A program made the translations under genes and the position numbers. DNA of 40,737 nucleotides from the NCBI GenBank assembly GCA_913058145.1, contig CAJXQM010000025.1:1-40737 (forward strand), in the 5' to 3' direction. A model generated the notes under the pieces. That model was not told the origin of the DNA and ran no database searches. It saw only the letters and a program-made list of their open reading frames with translations. Below, piece by piece: positions 8,015-17,074 of the stretch. The stretch comes from an uncultured Colwellia sp. Its GTDB lineage: Bacteria; Pseudomonadota; Gammaproteobacteria; Enterobacterales; Alteromonadaceae. Each line of letters begins with the position of its first letter. The first letter of the stretch is position 1.

Positions 8015-8503
8015 TTATTTAATAGCGAGTAACTGTTCAATTTCTTGCTGATATAGCGATATTTTTTTTGTAAAAAAGCCAGTGTGACGGGATTTTATTT
8101 TACCGTCTCGACCTATAATCATGCTGCTAGGCATACCTTGTACTTTAAAATGTTTGGCTATTTTTCCTTTTGGATCATAAATCACGGTAAAAGAAGCTGG
8201 CATTTCATTAAGAAATTTAATTGCTAATGCTTTATTTGCATCTAAATTAACGCTAATAACGCTAAAGCCTTGTTGTTTATATTCTGCTTCTATTTTATTC
8301 ATCCAAGGAAACGATTTACGACAAGGACCACACCATGAGGCCCAGAAATCTAAATAAATCACCTCTCCCCTATGTTCATCTAACGCCTGTTCAAGGACTG
8401 CTTGGCTAGTAATTACTTTCTGTGCATAGGTATTACTTGAGAAACCGATCACGATTGAAAGTGAAAAAACAAACACTGATAACTGCTTTAATAAATGTTG
8501 CAA
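8015..8503 (-). CDS. TlpA/ResA-like periplasmic thioredoxin
   Basis: A 162-residue exported thioredoxin-fold protein. Signal peptide about 1-27 (ending TYA-Q); active site WCGPC at residues 57-61; cis-proline at Pro125 (GMPSSMII). The AhpC-TSA/redoxin-like middle (SVISVNLDAN) is typical of TlpA-type reductases that keep envelope thiols reduced or mature metal sites. The start is TTG at 8503 with AGG 7 bases upstream; no in-frame ATG precedes it before the intergenic region. It is the first gene of the nine-gene run and divergent from asnB. The likely client is the Cys-tailed DUF4266 lipoprotein encoded next, which is an inference from position. Confidence 0.9.
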   Translation of the reverse strand: MQHLLKQLSVFVFSLSIVIGFSSNTYAQKVITSQAVLEQALDEHRGEVIYLDFWASWCGPCRKSFPWMNKIEAEYKQQGFSVISVNLDANKALAIKFLNEMPASFTVIYDPKGKIAKHFKVQGMPSSMIIGRDGKIKSRHTGFFTKKISLYQQEIEQLLAIK

Positions 8504-8559
8504 ATTAGTACCTAATATAAAGAATAATGGAGGCTATACTTAATTAAACCATACATTAA

Positions 8560-8595
8560 TTAAGTTTTCTTAACGAATGCTTAAGAATCGTTAAG
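8560..8595 (-). promoter_or_regulatory. Cluster of CTTAA half-sites, PmrA/QseB-type box
   Basis: On the minus strand, reading towards the thioredoxin gene, 8595-8581 is CTTAA-CGATT-CTTAA, exactly the CTTAA-N5-CTTAA spacing described for PmrA/QseB regulators. A further minus-strand CTTAA lies at 8564-8560, and plus-strand CTTAA copies lie at 8569-8573 and 8580-8584. The cluster is about 60-90 bases upstream of the first gene of the run that encodes a QseB/PmrA-like regulator. Autoregulation is inferred. Confidence 0.6.
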
Positions 8596-8771
8596 TTTTA
8601 TTGATTTGACTGAAATAAGCAGTTTAACGGCTGATTTACCCTTTATTTTACTAAAAAGTCATATTAGGGTTGATTTTTAAAGTAGAACTGGCAAAGTGTC
8701 GTTCAATGATTAGTGTTGTTGCACTAATGCCTCACAATTTACTTACTATTAATTAAAGGAGTAGCGCTTCA

Positions 8772-10436
8772 ATGTGTTCAATCTTTGGTATACTAGATAT
8801 AAAAACAGGTGCACAAGCACTTCGTCCAACCGCTTTAGAATGTTCTCGCCTATTACGTCACCGTGGACCCGATTGGTCAGGCATATACAGCTGCGATAAT
8901 GCCATATTAGTGCATGAACGTTTATCTATTGTTGATACAGAGCATGGTGCTCAACCGCTATATAATGAAGACAAAACTCACGTACTTGCCGTCAACGGTG
9001 AAATATATAACCATAAAGCGTTAGAAGCCGAACTTACCGTAGATTATGACTTTAAAACGGCCTCTGACTGTGAAGTGATATTGCCATTATATAAAGAGTT
9101 TGGTACAAACTTTGTTGATAAATTGCAGGGAATGTTTGCGTTTATTGTTTATAACGAAACTGATAATTCTTATTTAATTGCCCGTGACCATATGGGTATT
9201 ATTCCACTTTATACTGGCTATGATGCTGATGGTAACTTTTATGTTGCCTCAGAAATGAAAGCACTTATGCCTATTTGTAAAACAGTCAGTGAGTTTCCTC
9301 CAGGACATATTTTAGATAGCCGTGTTGGTGAGTTACAACGTTATTACAAACGTAACTGGCAAGATTATGCAGCAATTAAAGATAACACCACCAGTAAAAC
9401 AAAAATTCGAGAAGCGTTAGAAGAATCTGTAAAAAGTCACTTAATGACTGATGTACCTTACGGTGTATTATTGTCAGGTGGTTTAGATTCATCATTAATT
9501 TCTGCTATCACGCAAAAATTTGCAGCACGTCGTATTGAAGAAAATGACTTATCTGAAGCTTGGTGGCCAAAAGTTCATTCGTTTGCTTGTGGTTTAGCTG
9601 GCTCTCCTGATTTGATTGCGGCACAAACGGTTGCAGATAGCATTGGCACTATTCATCACAGTGTTGTTTTTACTGAGCAAGAAGGTATTGATGCACTAAA
9701 AGAAGTTATCTATCATTTAGAAACTTATGATGTAACCACTATTCGTGCTTCTACCCCAATGTACTTAATGGCACGTAAAATTAAAGCCATGGGTATTAAA
9801 ATGGTACTTTCTGGCGAAGGTGCTGATGAAATATTTGGTGGTTACTTATACTTCCATAAAGCACCTAACGCACAAGAGTTTCATGAAGAGTTAAACCGTA
9901 AGCTAGACCGTCTACATAAATTTGATTGCTTACGGGCAAACAAATCAATGTCAGCTTGGGGCATAGAAGCTCGCGTACCATTTTTAGATAAACACTTTAT
10001 GGATGTTGCTATGCGCATCAACCCTGAAGATAAAATGTGTGGCAACGGCATCATGGAAAAAGCAATTTTACGTGAATCTTTTGAAGGTTACCTGCCAAAA
10101 GAAATCTTATGGCGTCAAAAAGAGCAATTTTCTGATGGTGTAGGTTATTCGTGGATTGACGGTTTAAAAGCCCATGTTGAAGCACTTGTTACTGATCAAC
10201 AGCTTGAAAATGCTCATATTAGATTTCCGGTAAATACACCTGACAACAAAGAAGGTTATTATTACCGTACTGTTTTTGAAGAGAAATACCCATTAGCGAC
10301 AGCTGCTGATTGTGTTATTGGCGGCAAATCTGTTGCTTGTAGTACTGAAGAAGCATTAGCTTGGGATGAAAGTTTCCAAAACAACGCTGATCCATCGGGT
10401 CGCGCAGTATTAAGTGTACATAACGAAAGTTATTAA
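8772..10436 (+). CDS. asnB: Asparagine synthetase B (glutamine-hydrolysing)
   Basis: Makes asparagine from aspartate, glutamine and ATP in the cytoplasm. At 554 residues it has the same length as the E. coli enzyme. The N-terminal glutaminase domain has the nucleophile Cys2 (MCSIFG), RGPD at 31-34 and NGEIYN at 75-80. The C-terminal synthetase domain has the ATP PP-loop SGGLDSS at 235-241 and the GEGADEIFGGY segment. The ATG follows AAAGGAG by about 11 bases. It is a single gene on the plus strand, divergent from the thioredoxin operon and convergent with pyrD, with a strong hairpin terminator. No defects are seen. Confidence 0.98.
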   Translation: MCSIFGILDIKTGAQALRPTALECSRLLRHRGPDWSGIYSCDNAILVHERLSIVDTEHGAQPLYNEDKTHVLAVNGEIYNHKALEAELTVDYDFKTASDCEVILPLYKEFGTNFVDKLQGMFAFIVYNETDNSYLIARDHMGIIPLYTGYDADGNFYVASEMKALMPICKTVSEFPPGHILDSRVGELQRYYKRNWQDYAAIKDNTTSKTKIREALEESVKSHLMTDVPYGVLLSGGLDSSLISAITQKFAARRIEENDLSEAWWPKVHSFACGLAGSPDLIAAQTVADSIGTIHHSVVFTEQEGIDALKEVIYHLETYDVTTIRASTPMYLMARKIKAMGIKMVLSGEGADEIFGGYLYFHKAPNAQEFHEELNRKLDRLHKFDCLRANKSMSAWGIEARVPFLDKHFMDVAMRINPEDKMCGNGIMEKAILRESFEGYLPKEILWRQKEQFSDGVGYSWIDGLKAHVEALVTDQQLENAHIRFPVNTPDNKEGYYYRTVFEEKYPLATAADCVIGGKSVACSTEEALAWDESFQNNADPSGRAVLSVHNESY

Positions 10437-10460
10437 TAATATTTCAATAATAAAATTATA

Positions 10461-10492
10461 AAAGGCTTACTAGTTTTAGTAAGCCTTTTTTA
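10461..10492 (+). terminator. Intrinsic terminator between asnB and pyrD
   Basis: A 12-bp perfect stem (AAAGGCTTACTA / TAGTAAGCCTTT, arms 10461-10472 and 10477-10488) with a 4-base loop is followed by a run of T. On the minus strand the stem is also followed by a T-rich stretch, so it may serve the convergent pyrD gene as well. Confidence 0.9.
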
Positions 10493-10577
10493 TAATCACA
10501 TTAATATCTAAACAAAAACGCAAAAAGTTAATCGCCTTACTTCAGTTACTATTGAATAGCACTGTTAAGCGTAAGAC

Positions 10578-11594
10578 TCATACCTTAACACCCTCTACTA
10601 TCTCCTTCACCAAAGGAGGGCCTTGGTAAATAAAGCCCGTATATATTTGTACTAAACTAGCACCTGCGACAAGTTTTTCATTTGCATCATGGCTTGAGGA
10701 AATTCCACCAACACCTATTATGGGAAGTTTATTATCTAACGCTTTGGCTAATAAACTTACCACAGAGGTGCTTTTGTTTCTAACGGGAGCACCACTTAAA
10801 CCGCCTTGCTCATTACCAAATTCAAGCCCTTCAACCCCTTCGCGAGATAAGGTTGTATTGGTAGCGATAACACCATCAATATTATTATCGATTAAGCTTA
10901 TGGCAATAGAATTAACTTCATCTTCGGTTAAATCTGGTGCTATTTTTACAGCAATAGGCACATATTTATTATATTTTTTTTCTAATTGTGCTTGTTCAAC
11001 TTTTAATGCTGACAATAGTTCGTTTAATGCCTCACCATATTGTAAAGAACGTAAACCAGGTGTATTTGGCGAAGAAATATTTATTGTTATGTAACTGGCA
11101 AAATCATACACTTTTTGCATACAGTGAATATAATCATCTTTAGCATTTTCATCTGGTGTATCTTTATTTTTTCCGATATTAATACCTAATACGCCACTAA
11201 ATTTTGCCGCTCTGACTTGTGAGACTAAGTAATCAACCCCTTTATTGTTAAAGCCCATGCGATTAATGACAGCATTCGCTTCAGGTAACCTAAAAATACG
11301 TGGTTTAGGATTTCCCGGTTGTGGACGGGGTGTCACTGTACCTACTTCAATAAAACCAAATCCCATCGCAGCAAAGGCATTGATACACTCACCATTTTTA
11401 TCCAAACCTGCAGCTAAGCCCAATGGATTTGGGAAATCTATTCCCATGACTGTGACGGGTTTATTAGTAACGCGTTGCTTATACAAAGCATTTAGCGGTG
11501 TTGAACCAGTACTTTTTAACCCTTTAATTGTTAACTCATGAATGGTTTCGGCATCAAATTGAAACAACACTTTACGGATGGCAGGATAAAACAT
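10578..11594 (-). CDS. pyrD: Dihydroorotate dehydrogenase (quinone), class 2
   Basis: Oxidises dihydroorotate to orotate in pyrimidine synthesis, passing electrons to membrane quinone. The protein has 338 residues, the usual class 2 length. The N-terminal helix pair used for membrane/quinone contact (about 1-40) is present. FMN-site segments include [12 protein letters not shown] (58-69), [17 protein letters not shown] (83-99) and NRMGFNN (111-117). The class 2 catalytic serine is Ser175 in [16 protein letters not shown] lies 5 bases before the ATG. The gene stands alone between two terminators, convergent with asnB. Confidence 0.98.
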   Translation of the reverse strand: MFYPAIRKVLFQFDAETIHELTIKGLKSTGSTPLNALYKQRVTNKPVTVMGIDFPNPLGLAAGLDKNGECINAFAAMGFGFIEVGTVTPRPQPGNPKPRIFRLPEANAVINRMGFNNKGVDYLVSQVRAAKFSGVLGINIGKNKDTPDENAKDDYIHCMQKVYDFASYITINISSPNTPGLRSLQYGEALNELLSALKVEQAQLEKKYNKYVPIAVKIAPDLTEDEVNSIAISLIDNNIDGVIATNTTLSREGVEGLEFGNEQGGLSGAPVRNKSTSVVSLLAKALDNKLPIIGVGGISSSHDANEKLVAGASLVQIYTGFIYQGPPLVKEIVEGVKV

Positions 11595-11632
11595 AAAACC
11601 TCTAGTTAGTCATGTATTGAAGCTGGAAAATA

Positions 11633-11672
11633 AAAATCCCCACTTAACTTTGAACAGTTAGGTGGGGATTTT
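11633..11672 (-). terminator. Intrinsic terminator of the glutamate dehydrogenase gene
   Basis: A 16-bp stem (arms 11633-11648 and 11657-11672) with one T-G pair on the plus strand and an 8-base loop. On the minus strand it ends in GGGGATTTTTATTTT. It lies 76 bases past the end of the dehydrogenase gene and just before pyrD on the same strand, separating the two. Confidence 0.9.
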
Positions 11673-11748
11673 ATCAGTTAAGTAAACGTTTTAAAATTGC
11701 TTTTAATTACTTTTTACTTGTTAATAAAAGCAATTCTAAGTAGTTATA

Positions 11749-14700
11749 TTATTTTGATACTTTTTCACAGTTTAAGCTTAATAGCATCAACTCTCGTAAA
11801 GCTACTGAGAACATAGCAAACTCATGAGTTTGCCCGACTTTAAAGTCGGATAAAATATGTTGCCAACGCTTGACAGGTTGTTCGTTAACTTTCATCCAAG
11901 CATCAAGCATATCATCAAGATGTTCAACTTTTACATCACAATTACATTGCAACACAACAACTGTTAATGAACGTTGCTGCCAATCAAGCTCTTCTCTAAA
12001 TGATGCTCTAGCAAGTGCTTGCCAATGATTAGATACCGCCTGACAAGTTATTTGATCTAAGAACCAATGTAGCTCTAAACGAACACCTAGCTTGAAGTAT
12101 AAATGAGCAACAATATCAATATCTTTACCTTCTTTATCGGCTATATCGGCTATATCTAATACTGAGAAAATAGTACTTAATTGCGCAATGCGTTGCGAAA
12201 TAACTTTAGGTACAGCCGCAGCAATTAAATCACTTTCAACACGGTGTATTTCTTCTGCTTCACCCTCTATAATAAAGTTATTAAGTTTTTTAGATAAGAT
12301 AGCAAAGGTTGGTTGGTATAGCGCTATCGATTGCTCAATAGAAAGTGCTTTATTACGATGACGTAAGAACCAACGCGTTGCTCTTCTTATTGTGCGGCGA
12401 TATTGAAATAACATTTCTGTTTGAATAGCAGTAGAAATTTTATTATTTAATACTTCAATTTTTTGCCAAAACGCCTCTAATTCAAAAACAGCACAAGCTA
12501 CGGTATAACCATTTGCTATCTCAACTACCGCCGCGCCTGTTTCTTCTTGCATACGATTAATAAAATTAAAGCCCATATCATTACCAATTTTATTGGCTAA
12601 TTTAGTCGCTATTATTTCTGCACGCAATGGGTGTTGCTGCATTTCGTCTTGATACTTATCACGTAATTGCTTAGGAAAAGCACTAACTAATAATCGGTTA
12701 TGATAAGGGTTATCCGTTATCTGTTCATGAACTAACTCTTCTTTAAGTACCATTTTGCTATAAGCAAGTAAAACAGCAAGCTCAGGTCGTGTTAAGCCAT
12801 TTCCTTTAGCTATCCTATCAGAAATCTCTTCATCATCAGGAATAAACTCTAATGCTCTATCAAGTTGACCTGAACGTTCTAGGTCATGGATAAAACGTAC
12901 TTGCTCTTTCAATTGATTAACACCGCTTTTTGCGGTAATAGACAGTGAATGTGTTTGACGATAACAATCTTCAATAACTAAATTGCCGACTTCATCAGTC
13001 ATATCATGAAGTAATTTATTACGTTGTTTAACCGTTAAATCACCATTTTGTACTAAGCTATTAAGTAATATTTTTATATTTACTTCATTATCTGAACAAT
13101 CAACACCAGCCGCATTATCTATCGCATCGGTATTAATACGGCCACCATTAGCAGAAAATTCAATACGGCCCAGTTGAGTTAAGCCTAAATTACCTCCTTC
13201 ACCAACAACTTTAGCTTGTAGTTCGCTGCCATTAATTCTCAAGGCATCGTTGGCTCTATCACCGACTTCTAAGTGAGTTTCTTTAGTACTTTTAACATAC
13301 GTTCCAATACCACCGTTCCACAACAGGTCAACCTGCATAGTTAACAGCGCTTGGATCAAATCGTTTGGTGACATACTTTGTTTCTGCGTTCCCACCATTT
13401 TTTTAATTTGAGCGGTTAATTTTATCGATTTTACATGACGGCTAAAAACACCTCCACCTTGCGAAATTAATTCTTTGTTGTAATCTTCCCAGCTACAGCC
13501 AGGTAAATTAAATAACCGCTCACGTTCTGGATAAGTTGTCGTTGAGTTTGGATTAGGGTCGATAAAAATATGCATGTGATTGAATGCAGCTTGTAAACGG
13601 ATATGTTTTGATAACAGCATACCATTCCCAAATACATCACCCGCCATATCACCAATGGCAAGACAAGTAAAGTCTGTACTTTGGCAATCAACATCCATTT
13701 CCCTAAAGTGACGTTTTACCGATTCCCAAGCACCTTTTGCCGTAATGCCCATAGCCTTATGATCATAACCAACACTACCGCCAGAAGCGAAAGCATCACC
13801 TAACCAAAATTTATATTCATCAGAAATACCATTGGCAATATCAGAGAAGGTTGCCGTTCCTTTATCAGCAGCCACAACAAGATAAGGATCATCCTCATCA
13901 AGGCGAATTACATCAACAGGGGGAACTATTTCACCATTAACAATATTGTCAGTAATATCTAATAAAGCATGAATAAAGGTGCGATAACATTCTTTACCTG
14001 CTTCAAATATCTCTTGGCGAGTTCCCTTTGGTAGCTGTTTACAAACAAAACCACCTTTAGCACCTACCGGTACAATGACCGTGTTTTTAACTTGCTGTGC
14101 TTTTACCAGACCTAAGACCTCTGTGCGGAAATCTTCACGTCTGTCAGACCAACGTAACCCACCTCGCGCAACCTTACCACCACGTAAATGTACTCCCTCG
14201 ATTTGCGGTGAATAAACAAATATTTCAAATTTAGGTACCGGTTGTGGCATTTCACTGATTTTTTCTGGCTCTATTTTGAACGAGATATACGATTTCTCAC
14301 CCATGAGTTTATCTAGTTGAAAGTAGTTAGTACGAATGGTTGCACTGATCATTTCAACAAAACGTCGAATAATTCGATCATCGTCTAGGTTAGTAACATT
14401 ATCCAATGAGCTTTCAATACACTCTAGCAATTTTGTATTGGCTTTATTTTTTGCGCTATCCGTTGATTTATTATGAGGATCGAAACGTTGTATAAATAAA
14501 TTAATTAATAATTGTGCAATACTAGGATAACGAGCAAAAGTATCTTCAATATAACGTTGACTAAAGCGACCTCCAATTTGACGTTCATATTTAGCAAAAG
14601 CGCGTAAAATAGAAACTCTACGCCCTTCAAGCCCTGCCCCTAATACTAATCGGTTAAAACCATCATCTTCTAAATCACCCTGCCAAACTTTAGCAAAAGC

Positions 14701-16611
14701 ATCTTGAAATAGTGTACTCACGGTCTTAACATTAAAGTCACTTTCACCATTTATAAGCATGGAGAAATCTAAAATCCAGTAGTTTTCACCATTCGTTGTT
14801 TTGATAGCATAGGGGCTTTCACCAATAACACGTAAGCCAAAGTTTTCTAATATCGGCAATACATCCGATAGATGAATAGGATCGCCTTTATGGAATAATT
14901 TTAATTTGACAAAACGACTATCCTTTTTTTCTTCTAACGGTTGATAAAACAACATTTCTAAACCGTCAGAAAAATTGATTCTTTCTAACTTTTCGATATC
15001 AACAATCGCAGAGCCTGGTAGCACTTCTTCTTTATAAGCTTGTGGAAAATGTACATATTTGCGACTTAATGCTTTCGCTGCAACCTCACCTTTATTGGCG
15101 ACGAGTGCCGTTACTAATTTGTCATCCCAGCTTCGTGCCGCTTCATTTAAATTCTTCTCGATTTCTTTCACGTTAATGTCTGCTTTTGTTGAATTAACCT
15201 TAACAATATAATGTGTTCTGGCTTGCACTGATTCAGAGAAGTAGGTAGTAAACTCTACTTCTTCATCACTATCAAATGCTTCTTGTAATACACGTTGGGT
15301 TTGAATACGCAACTCCGTGTTATAACGCTCACGTGGTACATAAACCATACAAGAATAAAAACGATTGAAAATATCACGCCTAACGAATAAGCCACAGTAA
15401 TCTCGCTCTTGCATTTGCAAAATGCCCAACACATTTTGTAATAGTTCATTGGTATTACTTTGTAATATTTCATCTCTAGGGTATGTTTCAAGAATATTAA
15501 TCAACGTCTTATAGGCGTGTGTTTCTTTAGCAAAACCTGAAGAGTCACATACCGCTTTTACTTTAGATTTAATTAACGGTAAATCTAAAGCACTGTTAGT
15601 GTAGTATGCAGAACCAAATAAGCCGATAAAGCGCTCTTCACCAATGACATTACCTTTGGCATCAAAGCGTTTTATACCAATATAATCTAGTTGTGCCGGT
15701 CTGTGTACTCTCGAACGCGAATTAGATTTGGTGAGAATAAGGTGATTTTCACCTAAAGCAACTTCACGCCCTGACTCATTTAATTTTGAAAGTAAGCGTG
15801 TTTTACTTGAACTAGAGTTTTTCATTAAACCTAAACTAGAGTTCATGTTTGCTTTAAGTTCAATATCACCTTGTACCACTTTGACATCGTATGAACGATA
15901 ACCCATTAGTGTAAAATTACTGCTCGCCAACCATGACAAAAATTCTACGGTATCATCCTTCGCTTTTTTACTACCCGGTAACTTAGTTTTTTTTATGTCG
16001 CCAATAACATTATTTAACTGTGCAAGCATAGGTTGCCAATCGTTAACGGTTAACGTGATATCTTTAACAACACTTAATAATTCATCTTTTATTGTTTCTA
16101 ATTCTTCTTTAGTTGATTGTCTGTCTATTTCGATAAAAAAGATGGTTTCTTCTGATGTTGCTTTAATATTGGTATCAACATTAGATGCTAATTCATTAAT
16201 GTTTTTATTTTTACCTCGTACCAACTTTAATGGTGAATTCAACATAAGGTGTGGCGATAGACCCAAACGATTCAAAGCAATACGGATAGAATCCACTAAA
16301 AATGGCATATCCTTAACTATCACTTCAATAATAGTATGACTTGATTTCCAGCCATTTTTACTTACTGAAGGGTTAAAAACATGAATGATAGGTGTATCAT
16401 CTATATGCTCATTAAGCGAACTCCACAAACTTAATGTAGCACCATACATATCACTGTCATTTCTGTTTGATAAATCGAGAGAAGAGATATTACCATATAA
16501 TAAAGTCGCAAATTGATCGACTAAATCGGCGGTATCTTGAGGGACTTTTTTCTTTATTAATTGTGCTACATTTTTTAGTATCACTGAGGGAGAACCATTA
16601 ACTAACGCCAT
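11749..16611 (-). CDS. gdhB: NAD-specific glutamate dehydrogenase, large (180-kDa) class
   Basis: Catalyses oxidative deamination of glutamate to 2-oxoglutarate and ammonia with NAD+. At 1620 residues it belongs to the large L-GDH180 class found in Pseudomonas, Psychrobacter and relatives. The N-terminal half carries the ACT-like regulatory modules typical of the class. The catalytic dehydrogenase core lies in the C-terminal half, with the conserved RGGLRWSDR segment and PVGAKGGF (catalytic-type Lys about 852), then TDFTCLAIGDMAGDVFGNGM. AAGGA stands 8 bases before the ATG. It is a single gene with its own terminator. Two inverted repeats lie upstream (16677-16704, 16720-16740). The gene name follows Pseudomonas usage; the family is certain. 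Confidence 0.96.
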   Translation of the reverse strand: MALVNGSPSVILKNVAQLIKKKVPQDTADLVDQFATLLYGNISSLDLSNRNDSDMYGATLSLWSSLNEHIDDTPIIHVFNPSVSKNGWKSSHTIIEVIVKDMPFLVDSIRIALNRLGLSPHLMLNSPLKLVRGKNKNINELASNVDTNIKATSEETIFFIEIDRQSTKEELETIKDELLSVVKDITLTVNDWQPMLAQLNNVIGDIKKTKLPGSKKAKDDTVEFLSWLASSNFTLMGYRSYDVKVVQGDIELKANMNSSLGLMKNSSSSKTRLLSKLNESGREVALGENHLILTKSNSRSRVHRPAQLDYIGIKRFDAKGNVIGEERFIGLFGSAYYTNSALDLPLIKSKVKAVCDSSGFAKETHAYKTLINILETYPRDEILQSNTNELLQNVLGILQMQERDYCGLFVRRDIFNRFYSCMVYVPRERYNTELRIQTQRVLQEAFDSDEEVEFTTYFSESVQARTHYIVKVNSTKADINVKEIEKNLNEAARSWDDKLVTALVANKGEVAAKALSRKYVHFPQAYKEEVLPGSAIVDIEKLERINFSDGLEMLFYQPLEEKKDSRFVKLKLFHKGDPIHLSDVLPILENFGLRVIGESPYAIKTTNGENYWILDFSMLINGESDFNVKTVSTLFQDAFAKVWQGDLEDDGFNRLVLGAGLEGRRVSILRAFAKYERQIGGRFSQRYIEDTFARYPSIAQLLINLFIQRFDPHNKSTDSAKNKANTKLLECIESSLDNVTNLDDDRIIRRFVEMISATIRTNYFQLDKLMGEKSYISFKIEPEKISEMPQPVPKFEIFVYSPQIEGVHLRGGKVARGGLRWSDRREDFRTEVLGLVKAQQVKNTVIVPVGAKGGFVCKQLPKGTRQEIFEAGKECYRTFIHALLDITDNIVNGEIVPPVDVIRLDEDDPYLVVAADKGTATFSDIANGISDEYKFWLGDAFASGGSVGYDHKAMGITAKGAWESVKRHFREMDVDCQSTDFTCLAIGDMAGDVFGNGMLLSKHIRLQAAFNHMHIFIDPNPNSTTTYPERERLFNLPGCSWEDYNKELISQGGGVFSRHVKSIKLTAQIKKMVGTQKQSMSPNDLIQALLTMQVDLLWNGGIGTYVKSTKETHLEVGDRANDALRINGSELQAKVVGEGGNLGLTQLGRIEFSANGGRINTDAIDNAAGVDCSDNEVNIKILLNSLVQNGDLTVKQRNKLLHDMTDEVGNLVIEDCYRQTHSLSITAKSGVNQLKEQVRFIHDLERSGQLDRALEFIPDDEEISDRIAKGNGLTRPELAVLLAYSKMVLKEELVHEQITDNPYHNRLLVSAFPKQLRDKYQDEMQQHPLRAEIIATKLANKIGNDMGFNFINRMQEETGAAVVEIANGYTVACAVFELEAFWQKIEVLNNKISTAIQTEMLFQYRRTIRRATRWFLRHRNKALSIEQSIALYQPTFAILSKKLNNFIIEGEAEEIHRVESDLIAAAVPKVISQRIAQLSTIFSVLDIADIADKEGKDIDIVAHLYFKLGVRLELHWFLDQITCQAVSNHWQALARASFREELDWQQRSLTVVVLQCNCDVKVEHLDDMLDAWMKVNEQPVKRWQHILSDFKVGQTHEFAMFSVALRELMLLSLNCEKVSK

Positions 16612-16676
16612 GCCGTTTTCCTTTTGCTATTATCTTAACAGGAAGCTTGTAATAATTTAAGTTGGACTCTATTTAC

Positions 16677-16704
16677 ACTTTACGTGTTTAATAATACGTA
16701 AAGT
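16677..16704. repeat. Perfect 9-bp inverted repeat upstream of gdhB
   Basis: ACTTTACGT (16677-16685) and ACGTAAAGT (16696-16704) are separated by 10 bases. It sits 66 bases before the gdhB start codon. It could be an operator for a dimeric regulator; no T tract follows, so it is not terminator-like. Confidence 0.55.
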
Positions 16705-16719
16705 AAGAGTTACTTGTTT

Positions 16720-16740
16720 ATAGTATAATACTGATACTAT
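16720..16740. repeat. 7-bp inverted repeat upstream of gdhB
   Basis: ATAGTAT (16720-16726) and ATACTAT (16734-16740) are separated by 7 bases, just upstream of the previous palindrome. It is AT-only apart from one G-C pair, so chance is possible. Confidence 0.35.
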
Positions 16741-17020
16741 GAGTTAATTTGATGTATTGCGAGAACTATTTTTATTTACTACGAACCTTGCTGTAGTTAT
16801 TTGAATCTATTTTTTACACACTACTTTTTGTTTATGCACGTTTGTTAAATAACTACAGCATATTCCTACTATTTATTGATTAAATATACAGTTATACCCG
16901 TTCATTAAATTATTTATACACCTCAATATTATTTCAAACATTACCTATAATAATAGCTAACGTGATAAATTTCGTAGGAAAAACTTAAAAAACATTACTA
17001 CCGATTGAACGTATAAACAA

Positions 17021-17056
17021 AAAAGCCCTTAATAGATAATTATTAAAGGCGTTTTA
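17021..17056 (-). terminator. Intrinsic terminator of the MMPL-ending operon
   Basis: Arms GCCCTTAATA (17025-17034) and TATTAAAGGC (17041-17050) pair with one G-T wobble that forms only in the minus-strand RNA, and on that strand a run of six T follows. It lies 25 bases past the end of the MMPL gene. Confidence 0.8.
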
Positions 17057-17074
17057 GTTTTTAAAATAACATTT

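Larger units (their letters stand above)
16612..17074. other. 463-bp intergenic region upstream of gdhB
   Basis: No gene is seen on either strand. The region holds the likely promoter area of the glutamate dehydrogenase gene, two inverted repeats near it, and the terminator of the MMPL operon at its far end (17021-17056). The middle part (about 16745-17015) is very AT-rich and shows no structure that I can support. Confidence 0.7.

Noticed and set aside
10720..11094. 124-codon plus-strand frame opposite pyrD
   Set aside because: Antisense to conserved FMN-binding segments of PyrD; no ribosome site or family likeness.
15995..16339. 114-codon plus-strand frame opposite gdhB
   Set aside because: A shadow of the glutamate dehydrogenase reading frame with low-complexity composition.
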